Shown one piece after another: positions 17,002 through 25,429 of a DNA stretch of 64,000 bases. The translations under genes were made by a program, and so were the position numbers. How positions within the stretch are numbered: the first letter of the stretch is position 1; every line of letters starts with the position of its first letter. Under the pieces are notes generated by a model that saw only the letters and a program-made list of their open reading frames with translations, made no database searches and was not told the origin of the DNA. Source of the stretch: Sphingomonas sp. RIT328 (GTDB taxonomy: Bacteria > Pseudomonadota > Alphaproteobacteria > Sphingomonadales > Sphingomonadaceae); NCBI RefSeq assembly GCF_000632225.1, contig NZ_JFYV01000015.1, positions 1 to 64,000 of the forward strand, read 5' to 3'.

Positions 17002-17511
17002 CGCGGGCGTCTCCCTGAACGGTGCGACGGCGGCCGGTCCGCTGTCGGACATTCGGCGGCGCGGTGCGGGGGAACGGGCCGTACCTTGCGGTGGGTGCGC
17101 GTCTTGCGCCGGGCGGAGGCGGAGCCGACCGTGGACTTGGCGCGCACGACCGGAGTCATGAACATCCTACCGACGTCGCCATCGTTCGACACCTTCGGGG
17201 TGCGCCGGGTGACGGCAGCGGCGCGAGGCGCTTGGCGAACGGGGATCCCGCTCAGCATCGTTGCGCATCCCGGCAGGACCAGAATGTCCGCACCCTTGAT
17301 CTCCCGTAGCACCGTGTGTCCGGCTTTGCCGGATAATCTAGCTCGGGAAGCGGCAATTGTCCTACCAAATGTTCCTGTAGTGGGTTGTGTCCGATCAACC
17401 TGCTGCGTGCGGCCAGATGAGGCGGCGGCGTCGGCCAAGCCGGTCCGCTCGCGTCACCGCAGGATCGTCGGTAGAGCGTGCGCCGCGAGACGCTCGGACG
17501 CGGCTATGCGC
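17002..17511. other. intergenic region upstream of the GH43-GH31 operon
   Basis: No gene is supported in these 510 bases. A minus-strand frame (16998-17438) has poor composition. The more AT-rich part at 17330-17400 contains a candidate operator (17354-17370) and is the most likely promoter location for GH43-GH31. Confidence 0.4.
17354..17370. promoter_or_regulatory. candidate GntR-type operator upstream of GH43-GH31
   Basis: The sequence CAATTGTCCTACCAAAT contains TTGT and ACCAA half-sites around a CCT centre, an imperfect dyad resembling FadR/UxuR-type GntR operators (TTGGT-N-ACCAA-like). It is the only AT-rich dyad in the region. Binding is an inference. Confidence 0.3.
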
Positions 17512-18486
17512 TCAGCGCCTCCGCCACAGCAGGCCGCCGACCACCGCGAGCCCGACTGCCGCCCCGACGCCTGCCGCAGTCGCAGCCTTGCGGCGTCGCT
17601 GCGGATGGCGGCGGCCGCCCTCGATGCCGCTGGGCGCGGCGGGCGGATCGAACAAGGTGCCGCTGCCGTCCTCGCCGGGCGCGGCCTTTCCGCTCCAGCT
17701 GTCCATGAAGCCGTTCATCATCGCGGCGGCGAGGTTGGGGACGAGGAACTGGCTGACCTTCAGCGCCAGGGCGGGGGCGCCGATCGCCGTGGTGTTGCGG
17801 GGATGATCGGCGAGGCGCACCACCGCCTTCGCGACCGTCGCCGGGGCGAGCGAGCCCGGCGGCAGCGACAGCGCCGCCCCGGTGTAATTGGCGGCGTGAT
17901 CGATGCCGGGCGTGTCGACGAAGGTCGGATAGACATCGCAGACATGGATGTGCGGGCGCTTCGACAGCTCGCCGCGCAGCGCCTCGCTGAACCCGCGCAG
18001 GCCGAATTTGCTCGCCGAATAGGCCGCGGCATAGGGCGTCGCGACGAAGCCGCCGACCGAGATCATGTTGATGAAGATGCCGTAATCCTGCGCCAGGAAG
18101 ATCGGCAGCACGGCATGCGCGTCGTTCATATGCCCGACGAGGTTGGTGGCGATGACCTGCGCGTGCTCGGCGATCGGCACGTCTTCGTAGCGGCCGACGA
18201 CGCCGACCCCGACGTTGCTGAACCAGACGTCGATCCCGCCGAGCTGCTCGCGCGCTTCGGTCGCGAGCCGTGCCACGGCCCCGGCGTCGGTGACGTCGAC
18301 GACCCGAACGACCGCCTCACCTCCCGCGGCGCGACAGCGGTCGGCGATCGCCTCGAGGCCGTCCTGCCCGCGGGCGGCGAGCATTAGCCGCGCGCCGCGC
18401 TCGGCGAACGCCACCGCGGTGGCCGCGCCGATGCCGCTGGAGGCACCGGTGATGACGATCCGTTTCGCTGTCGTGCTGTCGGTCAC
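17512..18486 (-). CDS. short-chain dehydrogenase with C-terminal membrane anchor, 324 aa
   Basis: GTG at 18486, preceded by CGAGGATATAGC, starts TDSTTAKRIVITGASSGIGA. The classical SDR elements are present: TGASSGIG cofactor motif, the NMISVGGF serine and YAAAYSASKFG (YxxxK). After residue 250 the chain has a basic stretch and ends in AATAAGVGAAVGLAVVGGLL followed by arginines, a single C-terminal membrane helix. This form is common in sphingomonads and actinobacteria with unknown substrates. It is last in the AttEFGH-like operon, 71 nt behind the lipocalin gene. The longer frame to 18864 is a shadow of the lipocalin gene. Confidence 0.85.
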   Translation of the reverse strand: MTDSTTAKRIVITGASSGIGAATAVAFAERGARLMLAARGQDGLEAIADRCRAAGGEAVVRVVDVTDAGAVARLATEAREQLGGIDVWFSNVGVGVVGRYEDVPIAEHAQVIATNLVGHMNDAHAVLPIFLAQDYGIFINMISVGGFVATPYAAAYSASKFGLRGFSEALRGELSKRPHIHVCDVYPTFVDTPGIDHAANYTGAALSLPPGSLAPATVAKAVVRLADHPRNTTAIGAPALALKVSQFLVPNLAAAMMNGFMDSWSGKAAPGEDGSGTLFDPPAAPSGIEGGRRHPQRRRKAATAAGVGAAVGLAVVGGLLWRRR

Positions 18487-18557
18487 GCTATATCCTCGCT
18501 GAGACGTCACCAAGCGGGACGATCGGTCGCGCGCATCGTTCCGGGCGGCGGCTTTGG

Positions 18558-19610
18558 CTACATCGTCAGCGGCGTGGTATAGCCGGTCAGCTCCAGATAG
18601 CCCCGTCCGCCGTCGGTCCGCACGGCGCCCTCCCAATAGACCGGCTGACCGGCGGCGCGCGCGTCGACCTCCTGATCCGGGAAGACCGGGCGGAGCGGAA
18701 AGGCGCGGATGCCGCCGGGCAGCCGTATGCGCAGCATCTGCGCGACCGGATAGCGGGCGCCGGTCCGGGCCGAGCGCCACGTCGCGGTGGGCGAGAAGGC
18801 GACATCCGCGGGGGACAGCCGGGTCGTGCGCCCATCGGCGCGGCGATAGGAGCCGCCGGCCCATAATATGCCGCCGCCCTTGCGGCGGATGCGGAAGGCC
18901 ATCAGCGCACCGCCATCGTCGAGGTTGAGCCCGGTCCAGTCCCAGCCGGCAGCGTCACTGGCGAGATAGTCGGACGACCATTCCCGGTCGAGCCAGGCCT
19001 CGCCGCGCAGCCGCTCGGTCCGGCCTGCGCGGACGACCGCCCCCGTCACCGCGAGATGCGGCATGGAGTAATAATAGCTCGCCTGTTCGGGCTTCGGCCC
19101 CTTGCGGCTGTACCCGTCCTGCCCCTGCGGCAGCGGCGGCTGCGTCGGCCGGAAGGTCAGGTCGAGCGCGAAGTCGCGGCCGCCCACCCGACTGGCGAAG
19201 CGGCCATCGGCCAGCCGGCGGAAGGTCCAGCCGTTGAGCCGCACGTCCGCATCGCCGGTCGCCGCACCCGCGAGCCCGAAGCCGGCGCGCGCGGCGCGCT
19301 CGGCGTGGAGGATGTGGCCGACCCGCGAATCCGACAGGGCCGCATGGGCAAAGATCACCTGACGCGCGGCGAAGCGGCTGGGGTTGTCGCCGGCGGCATG
19401 CGGATTGACGCGGAAGAAGGTGATCTGGAAGCCGATGTCGCGGCCGTCCTCGCCCTTCAGCCAACCGGTGACGTACCACCATTCGGTGCGGAACGCGGGG
19501 TGCGCGCCGTGGTCCGCGGGGAAGGACAGGCGGATGCCGGGACGCACCACGGGATAGGGCGCCGGCGCCGCCAGCCCGGCGGCGGCGGCCAGCGCGAGGA
19601 GCGCGCGCAT
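18558..19610 (-). CDS. AttH/CrtC-like lipocalin-fold protein, 350 aa
   Basis: A signal peptide (MRALLALAAAAGLAAPAPYP) precedes a double-lipocalin domain with the family motif HPAFRTEWWYVTGWLKGEDG, and later EWSSDYLASDAAGWDWTGL with ILWAGGSYRR. These match AttH of the AttEFGH system and carotenoid 1,2-hydratase-related proteins. AttH-type proteins are periplasmic and thought to bind or modify a hydrophobic ligand exported by the linked ABC transporter. The ATG shares one base with the permease stop (TGATG), so the two are tightly coupled. Confidence 0.85.
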   Translation of the reverse strand: MRALLALAAAAGLAAPAPYPVVRPGIRLSFPADHGAHPAFRTEWWYVTGWLKGEDGRDIGFQITFFRVNPHAAGDNPSRFAARQVIFAHAALSDSRVGHILHAERAARAGFGLAGAATGDADVRLNGWTFRRLADGRFASRVGGRDFALDLTFRPTQPPLPQGQDGYSRKGPKPEQASYYYSMPHLAVTGAVVRAGRTERLRGEAWLDREWSSDYLASDAAGWDWTGLNLDDGGALMAFRIRRKGGGILWAGGSYRRADGRTTRLSPADVAFSPTATWRSARTGARYPVAQMLRIRLPGGIRAFPLRPVFPDQEVDARAAGQPVYWEGAVRTDGGRGYLELTGYTTPLTM

Positions 19611-22123
19611 CACCAATCCTCCCTCACCGCGGCGACCGCATCGCCGGCGGTCGCGCGCCGGCCGGCCAGCATCGCGGTCAGCGCCGCCGCGCCGGTCAGC
19701 GCCGCCGTCACCCCGGCGATCGTGCCGACCGGCCAGAGCGTCGTCATCGTCCAGTTGAACGACTGCGGATTGACGACATGGATCAGCACCTGGCCGAGCA
19801 GCGCGCCGAGCGCGACGCCGGCGACCGCGCCGATCAGCCCGAGCAGCGCGCCCTCGCTCGCCAGCATCGCGGTCACCTGTCCGCGGGTCAGGCCGAGGTG
19901 GCGGAGCATGCCGAATTCCTTGGATCGCGCGATCGTCTGCGCCGACATCGTCGCCGCGACCCCTGCGAGGCCGACGAGGATCGCGACCGCCTCCAGCACA
20001 TAGGTGATCTTGAAGCTGCGATCGAACAATTGCAGCGCGAAGCGGCGCAGCGCGGCGGGCTCCGCGATCGACACGCCCGCAGGCAGCACCGCCGCCGCCG
20101 CGCGGCGCACCGTCGCGATATCGGCATGCGGGGGAAGGGTGATCGCCGCCTCGTCGCGACCGCGGTCGTCGGTCAGGCGGACATAGTCGCCATCCCGGAT
20201 CACCAGCGCACCCTGCTGGCGGGCATAGTCGCGCCAGACGCCGGCGACGAAGAAGCGCGCCGGTCGACCGCCGATCGGAAGCCGCAGCGTGCGGCCGGGC
20301 GACCAGCCGTAGAGCCGCGCCGCGGGCTCCGACACCCAGACCGGCGTCGCACCTGCGGGCACCGCCGCCCGGTCGAGCAGCACGAGCAGCGGGTATCCGG
20401 CATCACCGCGGACCGGCCGGGCGATCAGCGTCACCGGCGGGCGGTCCGGCGCGACCGTCAGCGGCAATTGGCGGCTGAACGCCACCCGGCCGATGCCGGG
20501 GATCGCCGCGATCCGGCGTTGCGTCGCAGGATCGAGATCGCCGCTTTCGGCGCGCAGGTACAGATCGGCCGACAACACCTGTCCGAGCCAGCTGTCGACG
20601 GCGCCGCGGAAGCTGGTCACCATCGTCGCCATCGCGATCATCAGCGCGGTGGAGGCGACGATCCCGCACAAAGCGATCGCCGCTTGGCCCGGCGCACCCT
20701 GCACGTGGCGGATCGCCAGCAACCGCGGCACCGACGCGATCTCACGCTCCCGCCACGGCCACAGCAGCCAGCGGACCAGCCACGGCACGCCGGCGACGCC
20801 ACCCGCAAGGAGCAGCGCCATGCTGACGAAACCGAACACCGGCAGGCCGCCCACGGCCGGCAGCAGCGCCGTGCCGCCGCCGGCGAGCAGCAGCACGAGC
20901 GCCGGTCGCCACGGCACCGGGGCGCGCGGATCGAGCACGTCGCCGGCATTCTTGAGCGCCGCGGCGGGCGCCGCCCGTGCCGCCGCGCGCGCCGGCAGGA
21001 TGCTGCCGAGCAAGGCCGCCGCCAGGCCGAGCGCGAAGAAGGTCGCGGCGGCGACCGGCTGGAACACGACCCGCGCGGTGCCGCCGCCGAAATAGCCGCC
21101 GCCGAGGTCGCCGCCGAACAGGCGCAGCGCCGCCGACGCCATCGCATAGCCGGCGATCAGGCCGAGCGTCGCGCCGACGAGGCCGATGATGATCCCCTCC
21201 AGCGCCACCGCGGCGACGATGCCGCTGCGGGGCAGGCCGAGCGTGCGCACCAGCGCAAAGGCGCGCAGCCGGCGGGTCACCGAGAGCGTCTGCGCCGAAA
21301 AGACCAGAAAGCCGCCGGTCAGCAGCGCGACGAGCGCGAGCATGTCGAGATTGACGCGATAGGCGCGGCTGAGCGCGTCGCCTTGTCGCGCCTGACTGTC
21401 GTCCGACACGATGGTCGCGTCCGCACCGATCAGGGCGGGCAGGGCGCGCTCGGCGGCGCTGCGGTCGGCGAGCTTGAGGTCGAGCCGGTCGATCCGCCCG
21501 AGCCGGCCGAAGCGCCATTGCGCCGCGGCGATATCGATGGTGCCGAGCGCCTGACCGGCCGCCGCGCCGGGCAGCGTGCCGGCGACGCGCAGGCTCACGG
21601 TGCGGCCGTTGGCGGTGACGGGCAGGCGGTCGCCGACGCGGGTCCGGGTCGCGGTCAGCGCGGCGCGTGACAGGAACAATGCATCGTCGGCGAAAACGGC
21701 GTCGCTGCGTGCGTCGGGTCCGGTGGGCCGCGTGCCGATGAGGCTCGGCGTCACCGCGGCGGCGCGGATCACGTCGAGGCCGAGCAGCGTGAACCGACCC
21801 GACCCGACCCGCGCCGACAGGCTGATCACCGGGCTCGCATCCGTCACGCCCGGCGCGGTCGCGATGCGGGGATAGCGGCGTTCGTCGAAGCCGAGCGGGG
21901 TGCGGGCGCGGACCTGGAGGTCGGCGACGCCGTTGACACCGGTCACCGCCTGCTCGAACGAGGCGAGCGCCGAGCCGTTGACGAGATGCACCGCGAAGCC
22001 GAGCGCGACGCCGACGGCGATCGCCACGGCGGTGGCGGCGAAGCGACCCGGATGCCAGCGCCATTCGCCGAGGACGAGCCAGGCGAGCGCCAGCCGCGAG
22101 CGGAGCAGTCCCGCCTCAGCCAT
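19610..22123 (-). CDS. FtsX/MacB-type ABC permease (AttF-AttG fusion-like), 837 aa
   Basis: A large permease with two FtsX modules. An N-terminal helix (FAATAVAIAVGVALGFAVHL) is followed by a periplasmic domain, then helix groups around residues 255-345 and 400-470 (LALVALLTGGFLVFSAQTL), a second periplasmic domain, and C-terminal helices (ILVGLAGVAATMSAQTIARS, then VTAALTGAAALTAMLAG). The length corresponds to AttF and AttG joined. With the ATPase and AttH-like lipocalin it should form a MacB-like transporter moving a hydrophobic molecule from inner membrane to periplasm. The start overlaps the ATPase stop by 8 nt. Confidence 0.9.
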   Translation of the reverse strand: MAEAGLLRSRLALAWLVLGEWRWHPGRFAATAVAIAVGVALGFAVHLVNGSALASFEQAVTGVNGVADLQVRARTPLGFDERRYPRIATAPGVTDASPVISLSARVGSGRFTLLGLDVIRAAAVTPSLIGTRPTGPDARSDAVFADDALFLSRAALTATRTRVGDRLPVTANGRTVSLRVAGTLPGAAAGQALGTIDIAAAQWRFGRLGRIDRLDLKLADRSAAERALPALIGADATIVSDDSQARQGDALSRAYRVNLDMLALVALLTGGFLVFSAQTLSVTRRLRAFALVRTLGLPRSGIVAAVALEGIIIGLVGATLGLIAGYAMASAALRLFGGDLGGGYFGGGTARVVFQPVAAATFFALGLAAALLGSILPARAAARAAPAAALKNAGDVLDPRAPVPWRPALVLLLAGGGTALLPAVGGLPVFGFVSMALLLAGGVAGVPWLVRWLLWPWREREIASVPRLLAIRHVQGAPGQAAIALCGIVASTALMIAMATMVTSFRGAVDSWLGQVLSADLYLRAESGDLDPATQRRIAAIPGIGRVAFSRQLPLTVAPDRPPVTLIARPVRGDAGYPLLVLLDRAAVPAGATPVWVSEPAARLYGWSPGRTLRLPIGGRPARFFVAGVWRDYARQQGALVIRDGDYVRLTDDRGRDEAAITLPPHADIATVRRAAAAVLPAGVSIAEPAALRRFALQLFDRSFKITYVLEAVAILVGLAGVAATMSAQTIARSKEFGMLRHLGLTRGQVTAMLASEGALLGLIGAVAGVALGALLGQVLIHVVNPQSFNWTMTTLWPVGTIAGVTAALTGAAALTAMLAGRRATAGDAVAAVREDW

Positions 22124-22802
22124 CCACGGCCACGAGCGGCTGCTCGACCAGGCCGTGTGCGGTGAGCCGGAGCACCCGGTCGGCGACCGCGGCGGTGGCC
22201 ACCGAATGCGTCACGATCACCGCCGCCGCGTCTCGCGAGCGCACCGCGCGCGCGAACAGGTCGAGGATGCGCGTCGCGGTATCGGGATCGAGATTGCCGG
22301 TCGGCTCGTCGGCGAGGATCACCGCCGGCCGGTGGACCAGCGCCCGCGCGATCGCGACCCGCTGCAACTCGCCGCCGGACAGATCGCGCGCATAGTCGCG
22401 GCCACGATCGGCGAGGCCGACCTCGCCGAGCATCGCGCGCGCCTGATCCCGAGCAGCGGCGGCGTCCGGCGAGATCAGCGCGAGTGGCAGTGCGACATTC
22501 TGTTCGAGGGTCAGATACGGCAGGATGTGGAAGGCTTGGAAGACGAAGCCGATCCGCTCGCGGCGCAGGCGGGTGCGCGGCGCTTCGGCCAGACCGGCGA
22601 GCGCGATGCCCTCGATTCGGACCTCGCCCGCATCGGCATCGTCGAGCCCGGCGAGGATGTTGAGCAACGTCGATTTGCCGACGCCCGAATCGCCGGTGAT
22701 CGCGACGAGCTCGCCCGGCGCCACCGCCATCGACAGGTCGTGGAACAGCCGGCGGTCGCGCCCCACCGTCTTCGCCAGCCCCCGCGTCTCGATCGCATGC
22801 AT
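22116..22802 (-). CDS. ABC transporter ATP-binding protein (AttE/LolD-like), 228 aa
   Basis: Walker A GDSGVGKSTLL, the signature LSGGELQRVAIARAL, Walker B VILADEPTGNLD and the switch His in VIVTHSVATA are all present. The sequence is of the MacB/LolD subfamily that drives FtsX-type permeases. ATG at 22802 is chosen because the upstream frame is a shadow of the methyltransferase. It is the second gene of the operon, 50 nt behind the methyltransferase gene. Confidence 0.93.
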   Translation of the reverse strand: MHAIETRGLAKTVGRDRRLFHDLSMAVAPGELVAITGDSGVGKSTLLNILAGLDDADAGEVRIEGIALAGLAEAPRTRLRRERIGFVFQAFHILPYLTLEQNVALPLALISPDAAAARDQARAMLGEVGLADRGRDYARDLSGGELQRVAIARALVHRPAVILADEPTGNLDPDTATRILDLFARAVRSRDAAAVIVTHSVATAAVADRVLRLTAHGLVEQPLVAVDG

Positions 22803-22852
22803 CGTCACAAAACGGTCCCGCATCGGCTTCGGTCCAGACGGTCCATAGACGG

Positions 22853-23476
22853 TCAGGCGCGCCCGTCGACCGCGATCAACGGATCGCCGGAGCGCCCGTC
22901 CGCCAGGACCAGCGGTCGGATGTCGTGGAAGCCGGCCGTCTCCAAATAGAGCCGGATGAGCGCGGCCTGACCTTCCATGTCGAGGTGGCGCCAGACCGCC
23001 ACCGCCTTGGTGGGAAAGCAACGGTTCGAGTAGCTGGCGACGACCATGCCACCCGGGCGCAGCACCCGCCGCAGCTCGCGAAAGATCGTCAGCGGCCGTT
23101 GCAGATACTGGACGCCGACGCAGATCAGCACGGCGTCGAAGTTGTCATCGGGCTCGGTCAGCCGGGCATCACGGTTGAGGTCCTGGACGAACCAGCGGGA
23201 CAGGCGCGGGTTGGCGGCGAGCTCAGCGGCGTTCATGCCGTGGCCGACGACGTCGAGGTCGAGCGTCTCGGGCAGATGGCTGACCCAGCTCGACATCAGG
23301 TCGAGCACGCGATCCCCCGGTGCGAGCAGCGCGGCATAATGGCGGGTGAGTGCGGCGATGGCGCCCGCGTCGATATGTGTGACGAGGCGCGGGTCGGCGT
23401 AGAAGGCAAGATCGCCCCCGTCGTCCTGCTTGTCGAAGGCATGCGCGGGCAGGCCCAGTTCCTCTGCATCGCTCAC
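22853..23476 (-). CDS. SAM-dependent methyltransferase, class I, 207 aa
   Basis: GTG at 23476 follows GGGAGGCGCT. An N-terminal segment DLAFYADPRLVTHIDAGAIA precedes motif I in GDRVLDLMSSWVSHLPE, where the usual glycine-rich loop is degenerate. Later motifs FDAVLICVGVQYLQRP and RELRRVLRPGGMVVASYSNR are typical of methyltransferases acting on small molecules. The conserved SNRCFPTKAVAVWR segment is characteristic of this subfamily. The substrate is unknown. It heads the ABC/lipocalin/SDR operon. Confidence 0.8.
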   Translation of the reverse strand: MSDAEELGLPAHAFDKQDDGGDLAFYADPRLVTHIDAGAIAALTRHYAALLAPGDRVLDLMSSWVSHLPETLDLDVVGHGMNAAELAANPRLSRWFVQDLNRDARLTEPDDNFDAVLICVGVQYLQRPLTIFRELRRVLRPGGMVVASYSNRCFPTKAVAVWRHLDMEGQAALIRLYLETAGFHDIRPLVLADGRSGDPLIAVDGRA

Positions 23477-23625
23477 AGCGCCTCCCGGTCTTCGCATATT
23501 AGCGCGCGGTCGGCTGCAGAGCTGGCCGGGCGGCATCCATAAATTCGAGACGCAGGCCGACCTGCAACGTTCCGCAAGCCCTGCACCCGGTGGCTTCCCG
23601 GCCTGCGCGTTCCCATATCCGGGCG
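23477..23625. promoter_or_regulatory. divergent promoter region between methyltransferase and radical-SAM genes
   Basis: A 149-bp gap separates divergent starts at 23476 and 23626. No clear palindrome was recognised, so only its role as a two-way promoter is inferred. Confidence 0.4.
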
Positions 23626-24690
23626 ATGGCGTTGCCGCGGACCCTGATCGACCCGAAGCTCATCTATCTGGAACCGGCGGTGCGCGACTATTCGCGCGGT
23701 CGGGAGGTGCTGGCACGCTTTCCCGATGCGGAGCTGGTCGAGGTGGCGAGCCACTGGAAGATCCCGCAGCTCGCCGACCCGGCGCTCGCCGGGGACTGGC
23801 TGCGCGTCAAACGCGAGATCCTCGTGCTCGGCGTCAAGAAGGGCATGGCGATGCGGCCGAACGGACGCTCCGCCGATTTCATCGCGCCGTCGTCGTCGAA
23901 CGGCTGCGCGATGGCCTGCGCCTATTGCTACGTCGGGCGTCGGAAGGGCTATGCCAATCCGATCAGCGTCTTCGTCAACATCGACGATGTGACGCGGGCG
24001 CTCGCCCGCCATGCCGCCAAACTCGGGCCCAAGCCGAAGCCCGACACCATCGATCCGCGCGACTGGGTCTACGACCTCGGCGAGAATGGCGACCTGTCCG
24101 TGGACGCCTCGCTGTCCGACAATGTCCGCGACCTGGTGACCGCGTTGCGGGACATGCCGAACGCCAAGGGCTCGTTCGCGACCAAATACGTCAATCGCGA
24201 CCTGCTCGACTATGATCCGCAGGGCCGCACCCGCATCCGCTTCAGCCTGATGCCGGAGACGATCGCGAGGGTGGTCGATGTCCGCACCTCGCCGATGAGC
24301 GAACGCATCGCCGCGATCAACGACTTCGTCGCGGCCGGCTATGAGGTGCACGTCAATTTCTCGCCCGTCATCGTCCACGAGGGGTGGGAGGCGGAATGGA
24401 AGGCCTTGTTCGCCGAGCTGGAGGCGGCCCTGTCGCCCGCGGCGCGGGCACAGCTCAAATGCGAGATCATCTTCCTCACCCACAATGACGGGCTGCACGA
24501 CCTCAACCTCCGCTGGCATCCGCGCGCCGAGGACTGGCTGTGGCGGCCCGACATCCAGGAAGCCAAGTGGAGCCAGTCGGGCATGCGCAACCTGCGCTAC
24601 AAGGCGGCGTGGAAACGGCAATGGCTCGACCGCTTCCTCGGCTGGCTCGACGCGGCGCTGCCGTTCTGCGAGGTCCGCTACGCTTTCTGA
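23626..24690 (+). CDS. spore photoproduct lyase-family radical SAM protein, 354 aa
   Basis: The radical SAM cluster motif appears as SSSNGCAMACAYCYVGRRKG (CxxxCxxC). The N-terminal part IYLEPAVRDYSRGREVLARF and the segment NAKGSFATKYVNRDLLDYDP with RFSLMPETIARVVDVRTSPM match spore-photoproduct-lyase-like proteins of non-spore-formers. A DNA-repair role for thymine dimers is suggested by family, but spores are absent here, so the substrate may differ. ATG at 23626 is used in preference to an upstream GTG at 23590. It is divergent from the methyltransferase and convergent with the PIG-L gene. Confidence 0.82.
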   Translation: MALPRTLIDPKLIYLEPAVRDYSRGREVLARFPDAELVEVASHWKIPQLADPALAGDWLRVKREILVLGVKKGMAMRPNGRSADFIAPSSSNGCAMACAYCYVGRRKGYANPISVFVNIDDVTRALARHAAKLGPKPKPDTIDPRDWVYDLGENGDLSVDASLSDNVRDLVTALRDMPNAKGSFATKYVNRDLLDYDPQGRTRIRFSLMPETIARVVDVRTSPMSERIAAINDFVAAGYEVHVNFSPVIVHEGWEAEWKALFAELEAALSPAARAQLKCEIIFLTHNDGLHDLNLRWHPRAEDWLWRPDIQEAKWSQSGMRNLRYKAAWKRQWLDRFLGWLDAALPFCEVRYAF

Positions 24691-24739
24691 AAAAGGCCGA
24701 TCGACCGCGCCGGCACGATGGCGTGGCCGCAGCGTCGTC

Positions 24740-25429
24740 CTAGCCAGAGCCATGGAGGCGTTCTTCCGCGACCGCGGCGGTGGCGGCCTGCAGGTCCGCG
24801 ATCGAGCCGAATTGGAACGACACCTGCGATACATAGGCCGCGCACATCGCGAGCCGGTCGGCGCGATCCTGCTCGGTCAGTGTGTGGCGCAATCGCACCG
24901 TCTCGTCGGGTGCGGCGGCGGCGCGGCGAAGATAGGGCCAATCCTCCCAGAGCAGATGGTCCGCGCCGGTCGCGGCGAGCGCGTCGCGGACCAGCCAATG
25001 GTCGACGTGATCGCCGATCGCGAGCGGACCGAGCAGCCGATCGGGCGCCAGTCGCTCGATCTGCTCGCCGAGCGCGACGGTAAGCGGCGCGAGCAGCCCG
25101 TCGTCGCTCCGCCGGTCGGCGAACAGGGCGGGGGCGCTGGCATAGCCGCGGTGCGGCGCCTCGAGAAACGGCAGGTGCACCGCCTCGGCGCCGATCACGG
25201 CGCAGGCATCGCGATCCTCGCCACGACGCAGCACCATATAGTCGACGTCGGCGGAAAGGCCTTTGTCGAGCTGACAGGCGAGCGCGAAGCCGGTCGGCCG
25301 CGCGACGTTGCCGGTGAAGCAGGTGACGATGGTGACGCGGTCGCCGGCACGCGCCCGCGCGGCGAGATACCCGCCGACCGAGAAGGCGGCGTCGTCGAGG
25401 TGCGGCGAGATGGCGACGATATGGGTCAC
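24740..25429 (-). CDS. PIG-L/LmbE-type N-acetylglucosaminyl deacetylase, 229 aa, last gene of the nine-gene operon
   Basis: The zinc site motif appears as VAISPHLDDAAFSVGG near residue 7 and HVDHW near residue 130 (DHVDHWLVRDALAATGA), as in PIG-L and MshB-type enzymes that remove an N-acetyl group from GlcNAc-inositol conjugates. The usual PxxDDE reads PHLDDA here, so the acidic base position is altered and worth noting. Length is normal. The start is GTG at 25429 overlapping the GT4 stop as GTGA. With Ino1 and GT4 in the same operon, deacetylation of a glycosyl-inositol is the favoured inference. Confidence 0.85.
   Translation of the reverse strand: MTHIVAISPHLDDAAFSVGGYLAARARAGDRVTIVTCFTGNVARPTGFALACQLDKGLSADVDYMVLRRGEDRDACAVIGAEAVHLPFLEAPHRGYASAPALFADRRSDDGLLAPLTVALGEQIERLAPDRLLGPLAIGDHVDHWLVRDALAATGADHLLWEDWPYLRRAAAAPDETVRLRHTLTEQDRADRLAMCAAYVSQVSFQFGSIADLQAATAAVAEERLHGSG

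Noticed and set aside
15706..18387. 893-aa plus-strand open frame
   Set aside because: Runs antisense to GH43 and the SDR, crosses their intergenic gap and has no domain; typical GC-driven shadow.
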